Positions 10,544 through 21,847 of a stretch of 64,000 nucleotides of DNA are shown piece after piece (position 1 is the first letter of the stretch; each line of letters begins with the position of its first letter). Source of the stretch: Sesamum alatum (Eukaryota > Streptophyta > Magnoliopsida > Lamiales > Pedaliaceae); assembly GCA_034509735.1 (NCBI GenBank), contig JACGWO010000006.1:10369001-10433000 (forward strand). The letters are read 5' to 3'. A program made the position numbers and the translations under genes. The notes under the pieces are model-generated. The model had not been told where the DNA came from. It saw nothing but the letters and a program-made list of their open reading frames with translations, and did no database searches.

Positions 10544-12500
10544 GTAATTGCTTTTGTAGTTTTATTTTTCTGTAATATATTTTTGAGCAAAAATTTGTCC
10601 TATTTGTTGGAGTTTTAAGCAATTTATTGGTATTTTGTATTCTTCACCGTCGAGAAATGAAAGAAAACTGGAGCTGGAGAGGACTGTGTATGCGCCTAGA
10701 AGTTAGTCAAGACTTAATGTGTCTATTTTTGTAGGTATAAGCTTTTTAGAGATAAGTTTTCTATTTGTTGGGTTTGAATCGATTATTCATTTTCAACGTT
10801 CTTGTCAAGGAGTTGTATGTGCACTGGAAAAAGTTCAATTATTTTGTAAAATAGTCTAGACATGAATTTGAAATGATGGTCAATTGATTAGGTCTACAAA
10901 ATTGGAGGACCAAAAAGGGGCACTTAAGGAAACCGGTTGTTGCAGTATTTTTTGGTGCATAAGTTTAATAAAAAAAGAAAAAGAAAAAGAAGTTATCAAG
11001 TGAATTCTTTTATACAAGATTAATTAATTTAATGGTCCTATTATAACTTAAAGATTTTTTTGAATCATAGATATGGTGAAAGTTTATTCAATGAGATAAG
11101 TACATGGTGTTTATGTAAATTCACCATTATCTGGGTATACTCTTTGAGCTTTATTATCCATTTAGTTATTCATGATATATTTATTTAATTGAATAATTAT
11201 GTATTTATACTAATTTAAACTTAAATTTGTGATGATATATATTATATCTTGAAAAGGTAAAAAAATTATAGTTAAATAAAATATTTAAAAAACAAATGGA
11301 TCAGAATGGAGTAGAAAATTTTGGATTAAAAAGTTTTTTCTAAATTTAATTTTGGAACCTTGAATTTAGGAGGAACTTAGAAAAAAAAAGAGAGAGAGAG
11401 AGAGATAAGTGATTCTATTAGATTCTTGCATTTCCTATCCGTGTTTTGTTTCAGCAATGCTAATTAATAAGATATAAGGTCCAAAAAGTATTACAAAAAC
11501 ACCGTACAAATAATAGAAGATTAGAACAAAAAATTGTATTATTTTAATTTTTTGGTGAGCATCTTATTCATTTCTTAATTAACAATCAACAAGAATATTG
11601 TATACATTTCAAAGAGATATTTTAATGATACTTTTTAGAGTTGAAAAAGTAAATATACACATGATACAATATCAATAGGTGATGTTAAAATTATAGTAAA
11701 ATAATGAAGTGCATAAATACATATGTTTGCTTGGTGGGTTTTTATCAACACAATATTAAAGAATAAAAGAAAGTCACAGTTATACCGAGACGGTAGACGA
11801 GGACTATACCTATTTCTTCTCCAAGTCATGAGCAGAAGTAGTGGATCAAGTCGCTTTAGCCGACGGGCAAACCTTTCATGATCTGTAAATCGTTTATGAA
11901 GTAGCCCTTAACAAAAATAGAAGGAAATGATCGTTGTGAGAAGGCCTGCTGGCGTTAGAAAACAACTATTATGGTGAGTTCTCATCAAATATGTTGGCTA
12001 GGATATTTCCGTTGGTTTTTCCAACAAAAAGCAATGTCTAGAAAGAGAAAGATGTATAAAGAAAGAAGGGCGCTATCTCCATGAGATAGTAAACATAGAT
12101 TTGGTAAATATATGTATTAAACATACTATATATCGAACATCAATAGGAATAAAAACAATTATACGAAAATAATATAGGCACATTCTTTTATTCTCAAGAT
12201 ACATACTATTAAATTTGGAAACTTCTAGCTAAAAGTTCCAATTATTTTCAACACATTATTAAGATTACTCTTAAGGAAATACTGAAGTTTTATGAAATGA
12301 CTGACTGCTCATTTCATGATTAGGTTATCTATTCAAGTTCGTATATTGCATTTAAAATGTCAAATGCGATTTTTTAATTTTTATATGTATATGATTTTTC
12401 AAATATTAAAATAAAGATACCCGAGGCTCTTCAATTGGGACATATATATATATATATATATTTTCAATCCCTTGGTATATTTTAAATTATTTAGACACAA
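10544..12500. other. Non-coding DNA after the orphan exon
   Basis: AT-rich sequence with a GA microsatellite at about 11,385-11,406, a TA repeat near 12,443-12,460 and a slightly GC-richer stretch at 11,790-12,080. I searched by eye for a second phosphopantetheinyl transferase exon and did not find one. Confidence 0.5.
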
Positions 12501-12709
12501 TAGAAGTTAGGGTAAATTACAACTACCTTCTCTGAGGTTTGACATAATTACAAATACCTCCTTGTTATTTAAAAAATTACAAATACCCCCCCTGAGGTTT
12601 GTAACCGTCTAAGAAATAACCCATTTTCATCCATTTTTATGGGTGAATTGATCAAAATGCCATTATGTACTGAATTATCTTTTATTTAATTCTTAATTTT
12701 TTTTGGACT

Positions 12710-13641
12710 TGTAAATAAATTTTCGTGTTCCTCTGCTTAACGAAATAAGAAAATATTACAAATAAATTCTTGAATTGGATTGAATATTTGTGGGTGCGAA
12801 ATCTCTACTTGAAACCTCTGATTCTTCTCTTCACGAACGTGATCTTTGATTTCAGCAAATTCGGAGGTGAAACTTTGACGTTTGATCTCCTTTGACGTTC
12901 ACTTTGACTTGGAATAACGTTAATTGGGGGGACATGACTTGTTCTCGGATCAAACGCTATGAACTTGAAGATATTTGATTTGAATTTGAGATATTTCTTG
13001 GTGGATTTGAGACTTTGATCTTCCGTCAAGGTGGACTACTGTCTTGATAACATTAATTCGCCGGTCTTCGAACTTCTTGTCGAATTAACCGCTGATTTTG
13101 GACGATCTTCGTGACGAACGCCTTGGATCTTGCCTAGAACGCCGTGGATCTTCCTTGATTTGCGCTTGAGAGAATTTCGGGACTTCTTGAATACTCCCTT
13201 GCTTGTATCTTTAATTGTATGTGTGTGTGTGTTGAATGAGTTCCAAGGACCCCTTTATATAGCTGTCAAAGAGGTAGAGTTGTGGTGAACTTGAACACTT
13301 ATTTTGTATTATCTCTTTATTTTAATTTAAAGAGATAAATACATTAAATACTTGGGAAGACATGATTGGTCAATTTCGATATTATCTCTTTAATGTTTGC
13401 ATTTTTCAAAGAGATAATATAAGAAATATTTGTCTTGATTTGATTGGCCGAAACACCTCAATTTGACACGTGTCGACCGTTGATTTGATTATGAAATATA
13501 TATTAAAATATCAATTAAATTAATTATTTTTATTTGAAATTAATTTAGTAAATTTCAAAATAGAAAATTATTATAATTGATAAATAATATATATTTTCCA
13601 CTTGTCATCATTTGATTGGGCGCAAAATTAATTTGTCCACA
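12710..13641 (-). repeat. 3' LTR of the Tat element
   Basis: It aligns along its whole length with 25,081-26,014. Differences are mostly transitions and short indels. A few hundred bases in from its left edge it contains several TTGA-rich words and the CACGTGTCGRCCGTTGATTT region shared by both LTRs. Confidence 0.9.
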
Positions 13642-15490
13642 AATGCCACCTCGAGACTCGTTCACCAATACATGTTTGAAAATATAATTTTCGAAATGAA
13701 TGAGTTGCAAAAATATGAATTAAATTTGAATGAGCCATTTCATCATAAACTTGCTCAAGCCCAGATTTACTTTCTTATGAATATGGATATGGGGCCATAT
13801 TTATTCTTTCACAATGAGCCCAAAACCGACGAGCCAATCAATTTTTTGAGCCTCATTTTCCCATCTCGTGATTTTATTTTGCATAAGGTAAGTGGGGTTG
13901 TTTTTTGTCACTTGGCCCATAACTTGCCACTATTCTTTTCTTCTTCTTCAGACAACAGTAGCTATTCCTTTCTTTCTTCAGCAAGTTCGGCGTGGTGACC
14001 TCGACGGATAAGGAGTCCCTGGCTAAGTTAATTCACGAGCAATTGAATTACGCACCTCTGCACAATTTTAACGACTTTTGGATTGTCAAACTTTTAATCG
14101 AACTATAACTCGAAATCCAAATTCTTTTCGAATTAGAACACTTCACTTGAACATGTATATAAGAGTTTCGTCTGGTCGTTGCTCGACATTGTGGAAACCG
14201 ACTGTTGGGAGGATTTTGGTATGCTTTATTGGCCAAATATTTTTTTTTTTACCTCAGTTTTCTGATACGCACATCAAGTATTTGCTTTAATGCTTCTATG
14301 AGCTGATGTTGCAAATCTTCTCTTTTTGCAGATTACACACTATTCATCGTAGCTTTGCAGCGTGCTTCACTAATTCGAATTGCCGAGTTTTTTGAATTTT
14401 GATTCTACGTCTGCAACAATCGATTTTGCCAAATTGTATCAATAGTTTTTTGGAGCAGTTACTAAGGCATTCTCTAAGACGATTTATGGAACTACACGAG
14501 TCTCCATTGCCGGCATCGACAACTTCGTTGAAGGTACGTTGTGATATCCCTTCCCCTTTTTTTTAGTATCAGATTCCGTATATGAGAGAGGTTTTTTTTT
14601 TGTGTTTTATACTCGAACTTCCCGCAAGTCGCATCTCAACTGAAATACACAACAACCATCACCAAATATAGGAACTAACTAGAAACAATTATGTCTTCCT
14701 CATGCACCATGTCCTTGTGTTTTTTTGCAGCCTTGCATTAACCAATCTCACATACCAGTCCAGCCCAGCATCTATCACCCTCACACTGTGAAAGTTCTAA
14801 CTTTGGCAACACGCATTCCCTTTGTACTTAGTCTTTGGAGAATCTGCCGTTCAACCAACTCCACCACACTACAAAAGCATCAAACACCTCTCTCTTCCTC
14901 TGTGAATCTTTATATACATATACAAATAAACTACAATCTTATTTGTGGGTTTCCCCCAAGTGAGTGTGTTGGTGTGTTCTATTTGTCCTTCTCATATTCT
15001 TAAAAAAGTTTTTTTTTTCAATTCTTATAATGGTTTTTTTTTTTTTTTCAGAGACAAACACATTCTTTGTGCTTCCTCTTTAAAACATAAGTTAAATATA
15101 TTCTTCGTGCTTCCTCTTTTTTTTTTTTTTTTTTTTTTTTTAATTCCTTGCTTTTGATAAGATAGGAACTTCTCCATTCCCGATGATTTTTAAGTGTATT
15201 TAATGCATAATTTGGCCAAGCATATAAAAGGGTGTCGAGACTTATAGAAATTTTCACTTTCTGATTTGGGTAGGCAATTGAATTCCAAACCTTTTACCAA
15301 TCTTAGGTAGTGCTACTCCACAATCCGTGAACATAAACTTGGTTCTTAAATTCATGGCCTTGAATTATCTCCTTTGTGAATCCATGTGTGTGTGTGTGTG
15401 TTTTTTTTTAACTATTTACTTGAGTTTCTTTCTTTCTTTTTTCTTTTTTTTTTAAAAAAAAACTCAATTAAATTATTTCTTGTTTTGATA
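13642..15490 (+). other. Element 3' untranslated region with putative leader exons of the antisense gene
   Basis: No long conserved frame is present. On the plus strand the region contains several donor/acceptor pairs typical of plant introns. Examples are GTACGT near 14,534 with a T-rich TTTTTTGCAG near 14,730, a TTTTTGCAG near 14,331, and GATAG at 15,487-15,491 immediately before the PMD start codon. This suggests spliced non-coding 5' exons. Poly-T tracts lie near 15,117-15,141 and 15,440. Confidence 0.4.
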
Positions 15491-15499
15491 GCTTGAAAC

Positions 15500-18326
15500 A
15501 TGGTTTATTTCAAAGACGAGTCTTTTTCTTCCGGTCAACAAAGCTTAGTAATTCTTGACGATGAAAATCAACCTATTGAGAAAGGGACGATTTTGACGAC
15601 CCACACAGCTCTCATCAGTCGATATACGAAGCAATGGTCGAGGCTGATGCATCAACTTCACATGGAACAATGGTATCGAGAAGTTTCATTGAGCAAGACT
15701 TCCAAGGTGTGGTCTTTGCAAGCGACCATAACCGTTGTTCCGACGAACCAAGCTTTCTACCGACGTTAGGCCGCCGCATCATTGAAAGGAAAGCCAAGTG
15801 GGGCGACAGCATTCACTTTTCCGGTGAGTTCCGCTTCATCAAAGGATTTTGGGAGTGGACGGAAGACGTACTCAGCCGGTGCAAAGACAAGCTAGTCGCG
15901 GCCCAAGTATATGATGCCGTATATGCCTTACTGTTCACCTACGACCTCAATTCTGACATTGTCAAGGCATTTTGCGAAGCATGGTGCCCATCCACTAACA
16001 CTCTTCTGACGTCCTTCGAAGAGTTGTCTATTTCGTTGTGGGACGTACATACCCTTGCCAGAATTCCTATGGCCGGACTCCTTTACGATGAAGTCGTTCC
16101 AAGTGCCAAGGAGCTTAACGGGGTTGATGAGACAAGGTGGAGACTTGTGCCGCGTTCTTGCAAATTCCTACTCCACGCTTACCATTTGCTTCGAAAAAGT
16201 AATAAAGATGGCCAATCCTCTCAAGTTCTTGTGGATAAATGGGTCAAGTTTTGGCTTAGAAGGGGGATGAAATACTGCGAGCCCCCTCCGCGTAAAGAGA
16301 AGAAGGCCGTTCGTCCTAAATCAACCCACAACCCCTCTAGGACCTTTGGGGTACATGGCAAGTGGTCCATGGCGGACGAGGCGTTGTTCTCGAGGCTCGG
16401 TATCGAAGGGAGTTCAAAGGAAGAGAAATTCTTGGCGGCGTATTTGGCGTGTTGGCTTTGTACCTTTGTCCTTCCCATTCAAGATGTTGGTTCAATACGC
16501 CCAAGTGTTTTCAAGGTGGAGAATGCTATGGCAGTCGGTCGAAGGATTGGTCTTGTCGTTCCTGTCTTGGCTAGCATTTACAGAGGTTTGAACAAGATCT
16601 CTAACTCCCCAAGGCCAACTCGCGTACACTCTCCATTTCCAATTCACTTTGTTTATAGTTGGAAAGCTTATTATTTCAAGACTCATTATCAACTTGTGCA
16701 AACTGTTCGTGGCCCAAGATGACGCTCTTTTTAGGCAAAGGAGGCACAAAATACTACGATCCGCAAGAGGCGAGAAAGTGGCTACACAGAGGCGAACTTA
16801 CAACATGATTGTGAGGGACAAGGATTTTTCATTCACAGATGATTGGCACGCCACAGAATCTGAAGAAACCTATTTCATGGCCGCGCGTTCGAACTACCTT
16901 CCTCTGTGGCAAGGCGATCATTTCGTTGTTGAGCCCTATAGCCCTCATCGATTTAGTCGTCAATTTGGTATCTTCCAAGAAGTGCCGGGGATTCTTTCGC
17001 AAGACGTTCGCAAAGCCTCTTTAGAGGGTGGAATCCGTTATTGGCGTTTGTGCATTTTGTCCAAGACCATGAAAAAAGTGTTGTTCCCTCCCATGCCCCC
17101 AAATATGAAGAAGTTCTCATCTGAGGCGTACAAAAGGTGGTGGATCGGAGTTCACGGTGGTTACTTTGAAGAAAACGTGGCTAAGTTGCTTGCCTTAGGC
17201 CCAAGTCAAGCTTCTCCAAAAGGTAAGAAGTGTGGTGAAGGAGTCGCCCAAGATCAACCTCGCGAGCCGGCTACTTCCTCTCCCAAGTGAAATTCTCAAG
17301 TGGTTGAACCCTTTGAAGTGAATAAGAAGCAAAGTGCTCCTCATTCCTTGGAAGTAAGTGGGAGTACCAACCCTGATCATCATTGGAAGAGGCTGATGAG
17401 GAATTCGAAACTAATAAACATCGACTTTGATGGTGAAGGCTCAAGTCATGAACCATCGATGTTGAACTTTGTCAAGGAGGTTATTTTTTCCTTATTCCTT
17501 TCCCCCTTTTTTTTTTTTTTTTGGTGATTAGATTTTCTTTTGTTTCTAACTCTAGTTGATGCATTATCGTAGCTCGAAGCTGAAGTCTTAGCTGTTGAAT
17601 ATGATGAAACTTCCTAAGACAGCTAAGGGTCAACTTTTGGGTCTAACTTGTTGGCTACGACCTGTCCTCTTGGAATGAGACTCAAGAGAAAACAACCCTC
17701 TTGCCAAGCCACGGTGTCGGTATTTGAAGGCGAGAGGTTCGTTCTTAATCATCAAAATGAGTTCCTTCAAAAGCTATGGCGTGATCTTCTCGTGAAGATA
17801 TCAAACACCCCAATTGATTTTATCTCATCAATCAAAGACGACGTTTACTTTGTTCTTTGATCTATGAAGAGATTTCAGAATTTCGACATCTCAAACGTGG
17901 AAGAATCGATGAACACGTTCTTTGCCAAGCTGTTGCTTACGATGAGGCGAGGTCGTTGTCTTCTGAAAATTTATCCAAAGATCTTTTTGAGCAGTAGTTA
18001 AAGGAACCCAACGATCGTCTTCAAGAGGCCCGCGCTAAAGAAAGTGGAGAGGCTTTCAAGGTCCAATCTACTATGGACAAGTTGAAGTGTGTTGAGAAGG
18101 AGCTTGCGGATTTGAAAGTGCAAAGGAAGAACTTGTGTGCTACTTTGAAGGAAGAAAATCAACTTTTTATAGTGTCCAAGTCGGAGTTCGTAAAATTGTG
18201 GAAGAAATCGCAGCGCTTGAGAATACCACTCCCCTCAACGATGAAGTAGTTGCGAGTTTGGATGCTTCAAGAACAAATTTGAAAGCCCTCAAGGAAGAGT
18301 TGAAAGACTTGAGTCCCTTTGCTTGA
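15500..18326 (+). pseudogene. Plant mobile domain (PMD) protein gene, antisense inside the Tat retrotransposon
   Basis: An ATG at 15,500 starts a frame beginning MVYFKDESF with SLVILDDENQP. The frame changes near 15,640 and continues to 16,722 through GTMVSRSFIEQDFQGVVFAS. It then passes through the PMD core: GFWEWTEDVL, FCEAWCP, TLLTSFEELSISLWDVHTLA and IPMAGLLYDEV. A second frame change near 16,700 leads to 17,290 with YSPHRFSRQFGIFQEVPG and a C-terminal RWW-GVHGGYF block. An intron with GT at 17,480 and AG at 17,571-17,572 precedes a lysine/glutamate-rich, probably coiled-coil tail ending at 18,326. PMD proteins (MAIN/MAIL1 in Arabidopsis) act in nuclear silencing and genome maintenance, and related domains occur in transposable elements. 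What this copy does is unknown. Two frameshifts and later stop codons suggest that this copy is inactive. Confidence 0.8.
17480..17572 (+). other. Predicted intron in the antisense PMD gene
   Basis: GTTATT donor at 17,480, long T tract at 17,505-17,522 and TTATCGTAG acceptor ending 17,572. It is 93 bp, close to the minimum usual for plant introns. It is spliceable only from plus-strand transcripts, that is, antisense to the retrotransposon RNA. Confidence 0.55.
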
Positions 18327-18711
18327 GATTTGCTTAGGACCTTCTATTTTGTTGCGTTTGATTCCTTTTTCTTTTGTTCCAAGTCAACATTTTCGGGATT
18401 ACGTAATAGGAGCCTTTTCTTTCTTTCTATCTTGCAATCTTTGAGCATGTTTGAATACTTCCCATCTCGATGACTTTACATGAGAAATAAATTTCATTTA
18501 AATGTTATGACTGAACTTAGAATATTTAAGCTGCCTACGTACCTCATCAAGAGGATCAAGTCAATATGTAGTTCAAGGGTACAAAGTATTTGTTTGGATA
18601 TGGAGGGTTGTTCACAGTTTTATACTCATGCGGGCCAGGAGTTGTGTTTTTTTCTCTCTTTTTTTTTGAGTTTTTTTTTTTGTTTCTTCTTTTTTCTTTT
18701 TTTGTTTTTTT

Positions 18712-19803
18712 AGGCGTAATACCGTTTCAAAAACTTTCCGTTTATCAGGCCTATCCTCAAGCCGTCTTCAGCAACTAGCTTATATGCACCATTTGTATAG
18801 ACCTCTTTGACGACATAACGGGACCATCCCATTTTGGCAAGAACTTGTTGCCCGTTCGATGCGTTGTGATTATAGGCCTCTTTACTGCGAGTACGAGATC
18901 ACCAACTTGAAAAGAGCGCAGGCGAACTTTCTTATTAAATGCCTTGGATAATTGAGCTTGATAACACTCGAGCCTTTATTGTGCTTCCAACCTTTTCTCA
19001 TCGAGAGCTTCTAGCTCTTCAAGCCGTATTCGAGCTATTTCTTCTTCAGTTAGTCCTTCTTGTATTGCTATCCTGAATGAAGGAATTTGTTGCTCAAGCG
19101 AGAGGATTGCCTCCATTCCATAAACCAGGGTATAAGGAGTTGCTTGCGTAGGCGTTCTGACAGTGGTTCTGTATGCCCGTAGAGCTTCTCCAATTCTTTT
19201 GTGCCAATCCCATTTTGACTTGGTCACCACTTTCTTTAATAAGCTGCACAAAGTTTTGTTAAAAGCTTCAGCAAGAACGTTGGCAAAGACATAGTACATA
19301 GAAGAGTTTCTTTGCTTGAATCCAAACTTCTGACACAATTTGTCTATTAGGCTGTTACAGAAGGATTTTCTATTATCAGTGATGATATACCTGGGCACTC
19401 CGTAGCGATATATGATGTGTGTACGGATGAAATCAACAACATTCTCTTTATTCACTTCTTTAAAGGGGACTGCTTCAGCCCATTTAGAGAAGTAGTCAGT
19501 TGGTGCCAAGATATATAAATGACCATCGGAAGACTTTGTCATAGGTCCCACGACATCCAAACCCCAAGCATCGAAGGGCCATGAAGCTACAATAGGGTGT
19601 AATGGCTCTGGTGGTTGGTAGATAAGATTGGCGTGAATTTGACAGACTTGACATCTCTGTGCATAGTCCATGCAATCCTTAACCATTTTAGGCCAGTAAT
19701 AACCCATCCTTTTTATACGAAAGTGCAACTTTGGTCCGGATTGGTGGGCACCACAAACTCCAGGGTGGGCTTCTCCAAATAACTTGTATTTGCTCATCAT
19801 CAT
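18712..19803 (-). pseudogene. Tat integrase (zinc finger, DDE core, C-terminal domain)
   Basis: Integrase inserts the element cDNA into the host genome. From 19,803 the frame shows the HHCC finger (EAHPGVCGAHQSG, then CQVCQ). The catalytic core follows, with D in WGLDVVGPM, D in IITDNRKSF and E in LAEAFNKTL. Exactly 35 residues separate the last two acids, as expected for D-D(35)E. The usual TDNGT motif reads TDNRKS here. After a stop at about 18,976 the frame continues to the C-terminal domain (VGDLVLAVKRP, KWDGPY, FLKRYYA), ending near 18,712. It is closest to the 3' end of pol, as in all Ty3/gypsy elements. Confidence 0.85.
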
Positions 19804-19826
19804 TTAGGCAACACAAGAAAATACCA

Positions 19827-20455
19827 TCATGAAGCGAGACGCCCGCCGCCGAGTTTCGGCCCTTTGTTGTAGATCGTCGCGGTAACTTCTTTGTACTTCA
19901 AGTAATCGACGAGCGGTTGTCGCCAATCTTCCTCTTCAATTTTGAAAACCTCCATAACATGATTTTCTTCTTCTAGGAATGTGTCATCCTCATCATCACT
20001 GAAGACCGGTGGTATGGCCCAATTCTTACATATCGGTATGCGCGATTTCTTATGGGTCATCGAGAAGGTTGAAGCAAGCTTGGCCAACCCATCAGCTTGT
20101 TTATTATCCTTTCTCGGCAGGTGCTCAAGTTCTACATCTTCTAGCCATCCTATCGGCCTTCAAACGTAGTCATAGTATGGAAGCAACTCAGGCTTTTTGA
20201 CTTCGTAGAGACCGAGGAGTTGATTCATCACTAATTGAGAGTCTCCATATACTTTGAATTGTCGTTGCTTTATGTTAACTGCCATTTCTAATATGAGGAT
20301 TAAATCTTGATATTCCGCCATATTATTTGAACAGTTCTGGGTTAAAGTGAAGGAATAAGGCAGAGCTTCTTCTTCAGATGTGACAAAGACAACCCCAGCC
20401 CCGGAAAATCTATTTTGATGGACTAGAGATTTTCCAGGGGGGCGTAACTTCAATT
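19827..20455 (-). pseudogene. Second, plant-type RNase H (Tat hallmark) and spacer
   Basis: The segment 20,160-20,453 carries GAGVVFVTSEEE, NNMAEYQDLI (catalytic Glu) and VYGDSQLVMNQL (catalytic Asp). These are the conserved blocks of the acquired, plant-like RNase H found downstream of the ordinary retrotransposon RNase H in Tat elements. The first catalytic Asp (normally in a DGS string before the GAG block) is not in frame, so the start is damaged. The stretch 19,827-20,087 is the acidic linker toward integrase. Confidence 0.8.
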
Positions 20456-20493
20456 AGAAGGACATCTTTGTCAGGCAACTCATCAAATAATTC

Positions 20494-20800
20494 TCACTCG
20501 GCAGGCAAGGGGTGATCGACTATAAAGTCTGCTAAAACCTGTCCTTTCACAACCTTTTGAGGAACGTATGTGATCTCGAATTGTGGCAGCTGAAGATACC
20601 ATCTTGCGAGTTTATCTGACAGCACTAGCTTTGCCATGACATATTTCAGAGGGTTTGCTTTTGAAACTAGGTGGACACTGTGTGATTGAAAGTAATGCTT
20701 TAGCTTCTGGATTGCGAAGATGAACGCCAAACATAGCTTTTCGATAGGTGAATAATTGAGCTTGTTTGGTGTCATCGTTCTGCTTTAAATAGTATAAAAC
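20494..20800 (-). pseudogene. Retrotransposon RNase H (first RNase H domain)
   Basis: The frame contains NYSPIEKLCLAFIFAIQKLKHYF, here broken into YSPIEKLCLA and AIQKLKHYF blocks. A KYVMAKLVLSDKLARW-like string and FEITYVPQKVVKGQVLADF follow. This is the standard Ty3/gypsy RNase H segment directly after reverse transcriptase. A frameshift and a stop separate it from the reverse transcriptase frame. Confidence 0.8.
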
Positions 20801-20803
20801 ATT

Positions 20804-21814
20804 CTATTTCCCCTCATTATTTTTCTGGGCAAGTAAGATTCCCACGGAGCGTTCTTGAGCAGCGACGTACAGAATTAAGGGGCGTCCGGGAATGGGTGCA
20901 ACCAACACCGGAGGCTTCATCAAGTAGGATTTTATGCTTCTGAATGCTTTATCACAAGCCTCATCCAATTCTAAGGACACGTCTTTCTTCATTAGGCGAC
21001 TGAATGGTTGACAACGGCCTGCTAGATTTGAAATGAATCTCCGAAGATACGCGAGCTTTCCTTGCAAACTCTTGAGCTCATGGATGTTTCGAGGTTCTGG
21101 CATTCTTAAAATAGCATCGATCTTGGCTTGCTCAATTTCTATACCCCGTTGGTGGACGATGAACCCAAGAAACTTTTCGGATGTCACCCCGAACGCACAT
21201 TTGGAGGAATTCATTCTTAGCTAGATCTCCTCAAACGTTCGAAGACCTTCTTTAATTCGTGAAGATGATCCCCTCGTTTCTTTGACTTCACTACCAGGTC
21301 ATCAATATAGCATTCTACATTATTGTGGAGCATGTTGTCAAAGATCTTTTGCATCGCCCTTTGATATGTGGCGCCGGCATTTTTTAATCCGAAAGGCATG
21401 ACTTTGTAGAAATATATAACTTTAGGAGTGTGAAATGCTGTCAATTCCTCATCCGCTGGTGCCATATGTATTTGATTATATCCGGATGATCCATCTATGA
21501 AAGATAGGTCTTCATGACCCATAGTCGCGTCTATCATTAACTCGACGATGGGTAATGGGAAGTCGTCTTTGGGGCATGCATTATTCAAGTCCTTGAAGTC
21601 AACACATACTCGTATCTGCCCATTCTTCTTTCGTTACGGATAAGTGGTGCACAACTACTTTTGGATCTAGCCCGGGCATTTCTTTATACCATGCAAACAC
21701 TTTTTTATACTCATGAAGTAGCGCGACATAAGCCTCATCTTCTTCCGGGGTTAGAGAGGCGCTTGTGTAAATTGGTCGGGGATCTTCGGCATCACCTAGA
21801 TTGACTTCTTTCAA
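20804..21814 (-). pseudogene. Tat reverse transcriptase
   Basis: Reverse transcriptase copies the element RNA to DNA. The N-terminal lead-in (SLTPEEDEAYVALLHEYKKVFAW, here in two blocks) lies at 21,599-21,814. After a one-base frameshift at about 21,640 the palm follows with SFIDGSSGYNQI, MPFGLKNAGATYQR and the active-site YIDD at about 21,300. The thumb region with FLGFIVHQRGIE and LQGKLAYLRRFI extends to 20,804. All polymerase motifs are present, but the frame is broken at least twice. Confidence 0.9.
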
Positions 21815-21847
21815 CTAATCAACGGTGGTTTTAACGCCTTCCTCAAG

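Noticed and set aside
13612..13998. 128-codon plus-strand frame at the inner edge of the 3' LTR
   Set aside because: It spans the LTR boundary at 13,641, has no domain, and is interrupted by splice-like sites. More likely untranslated element sequence.
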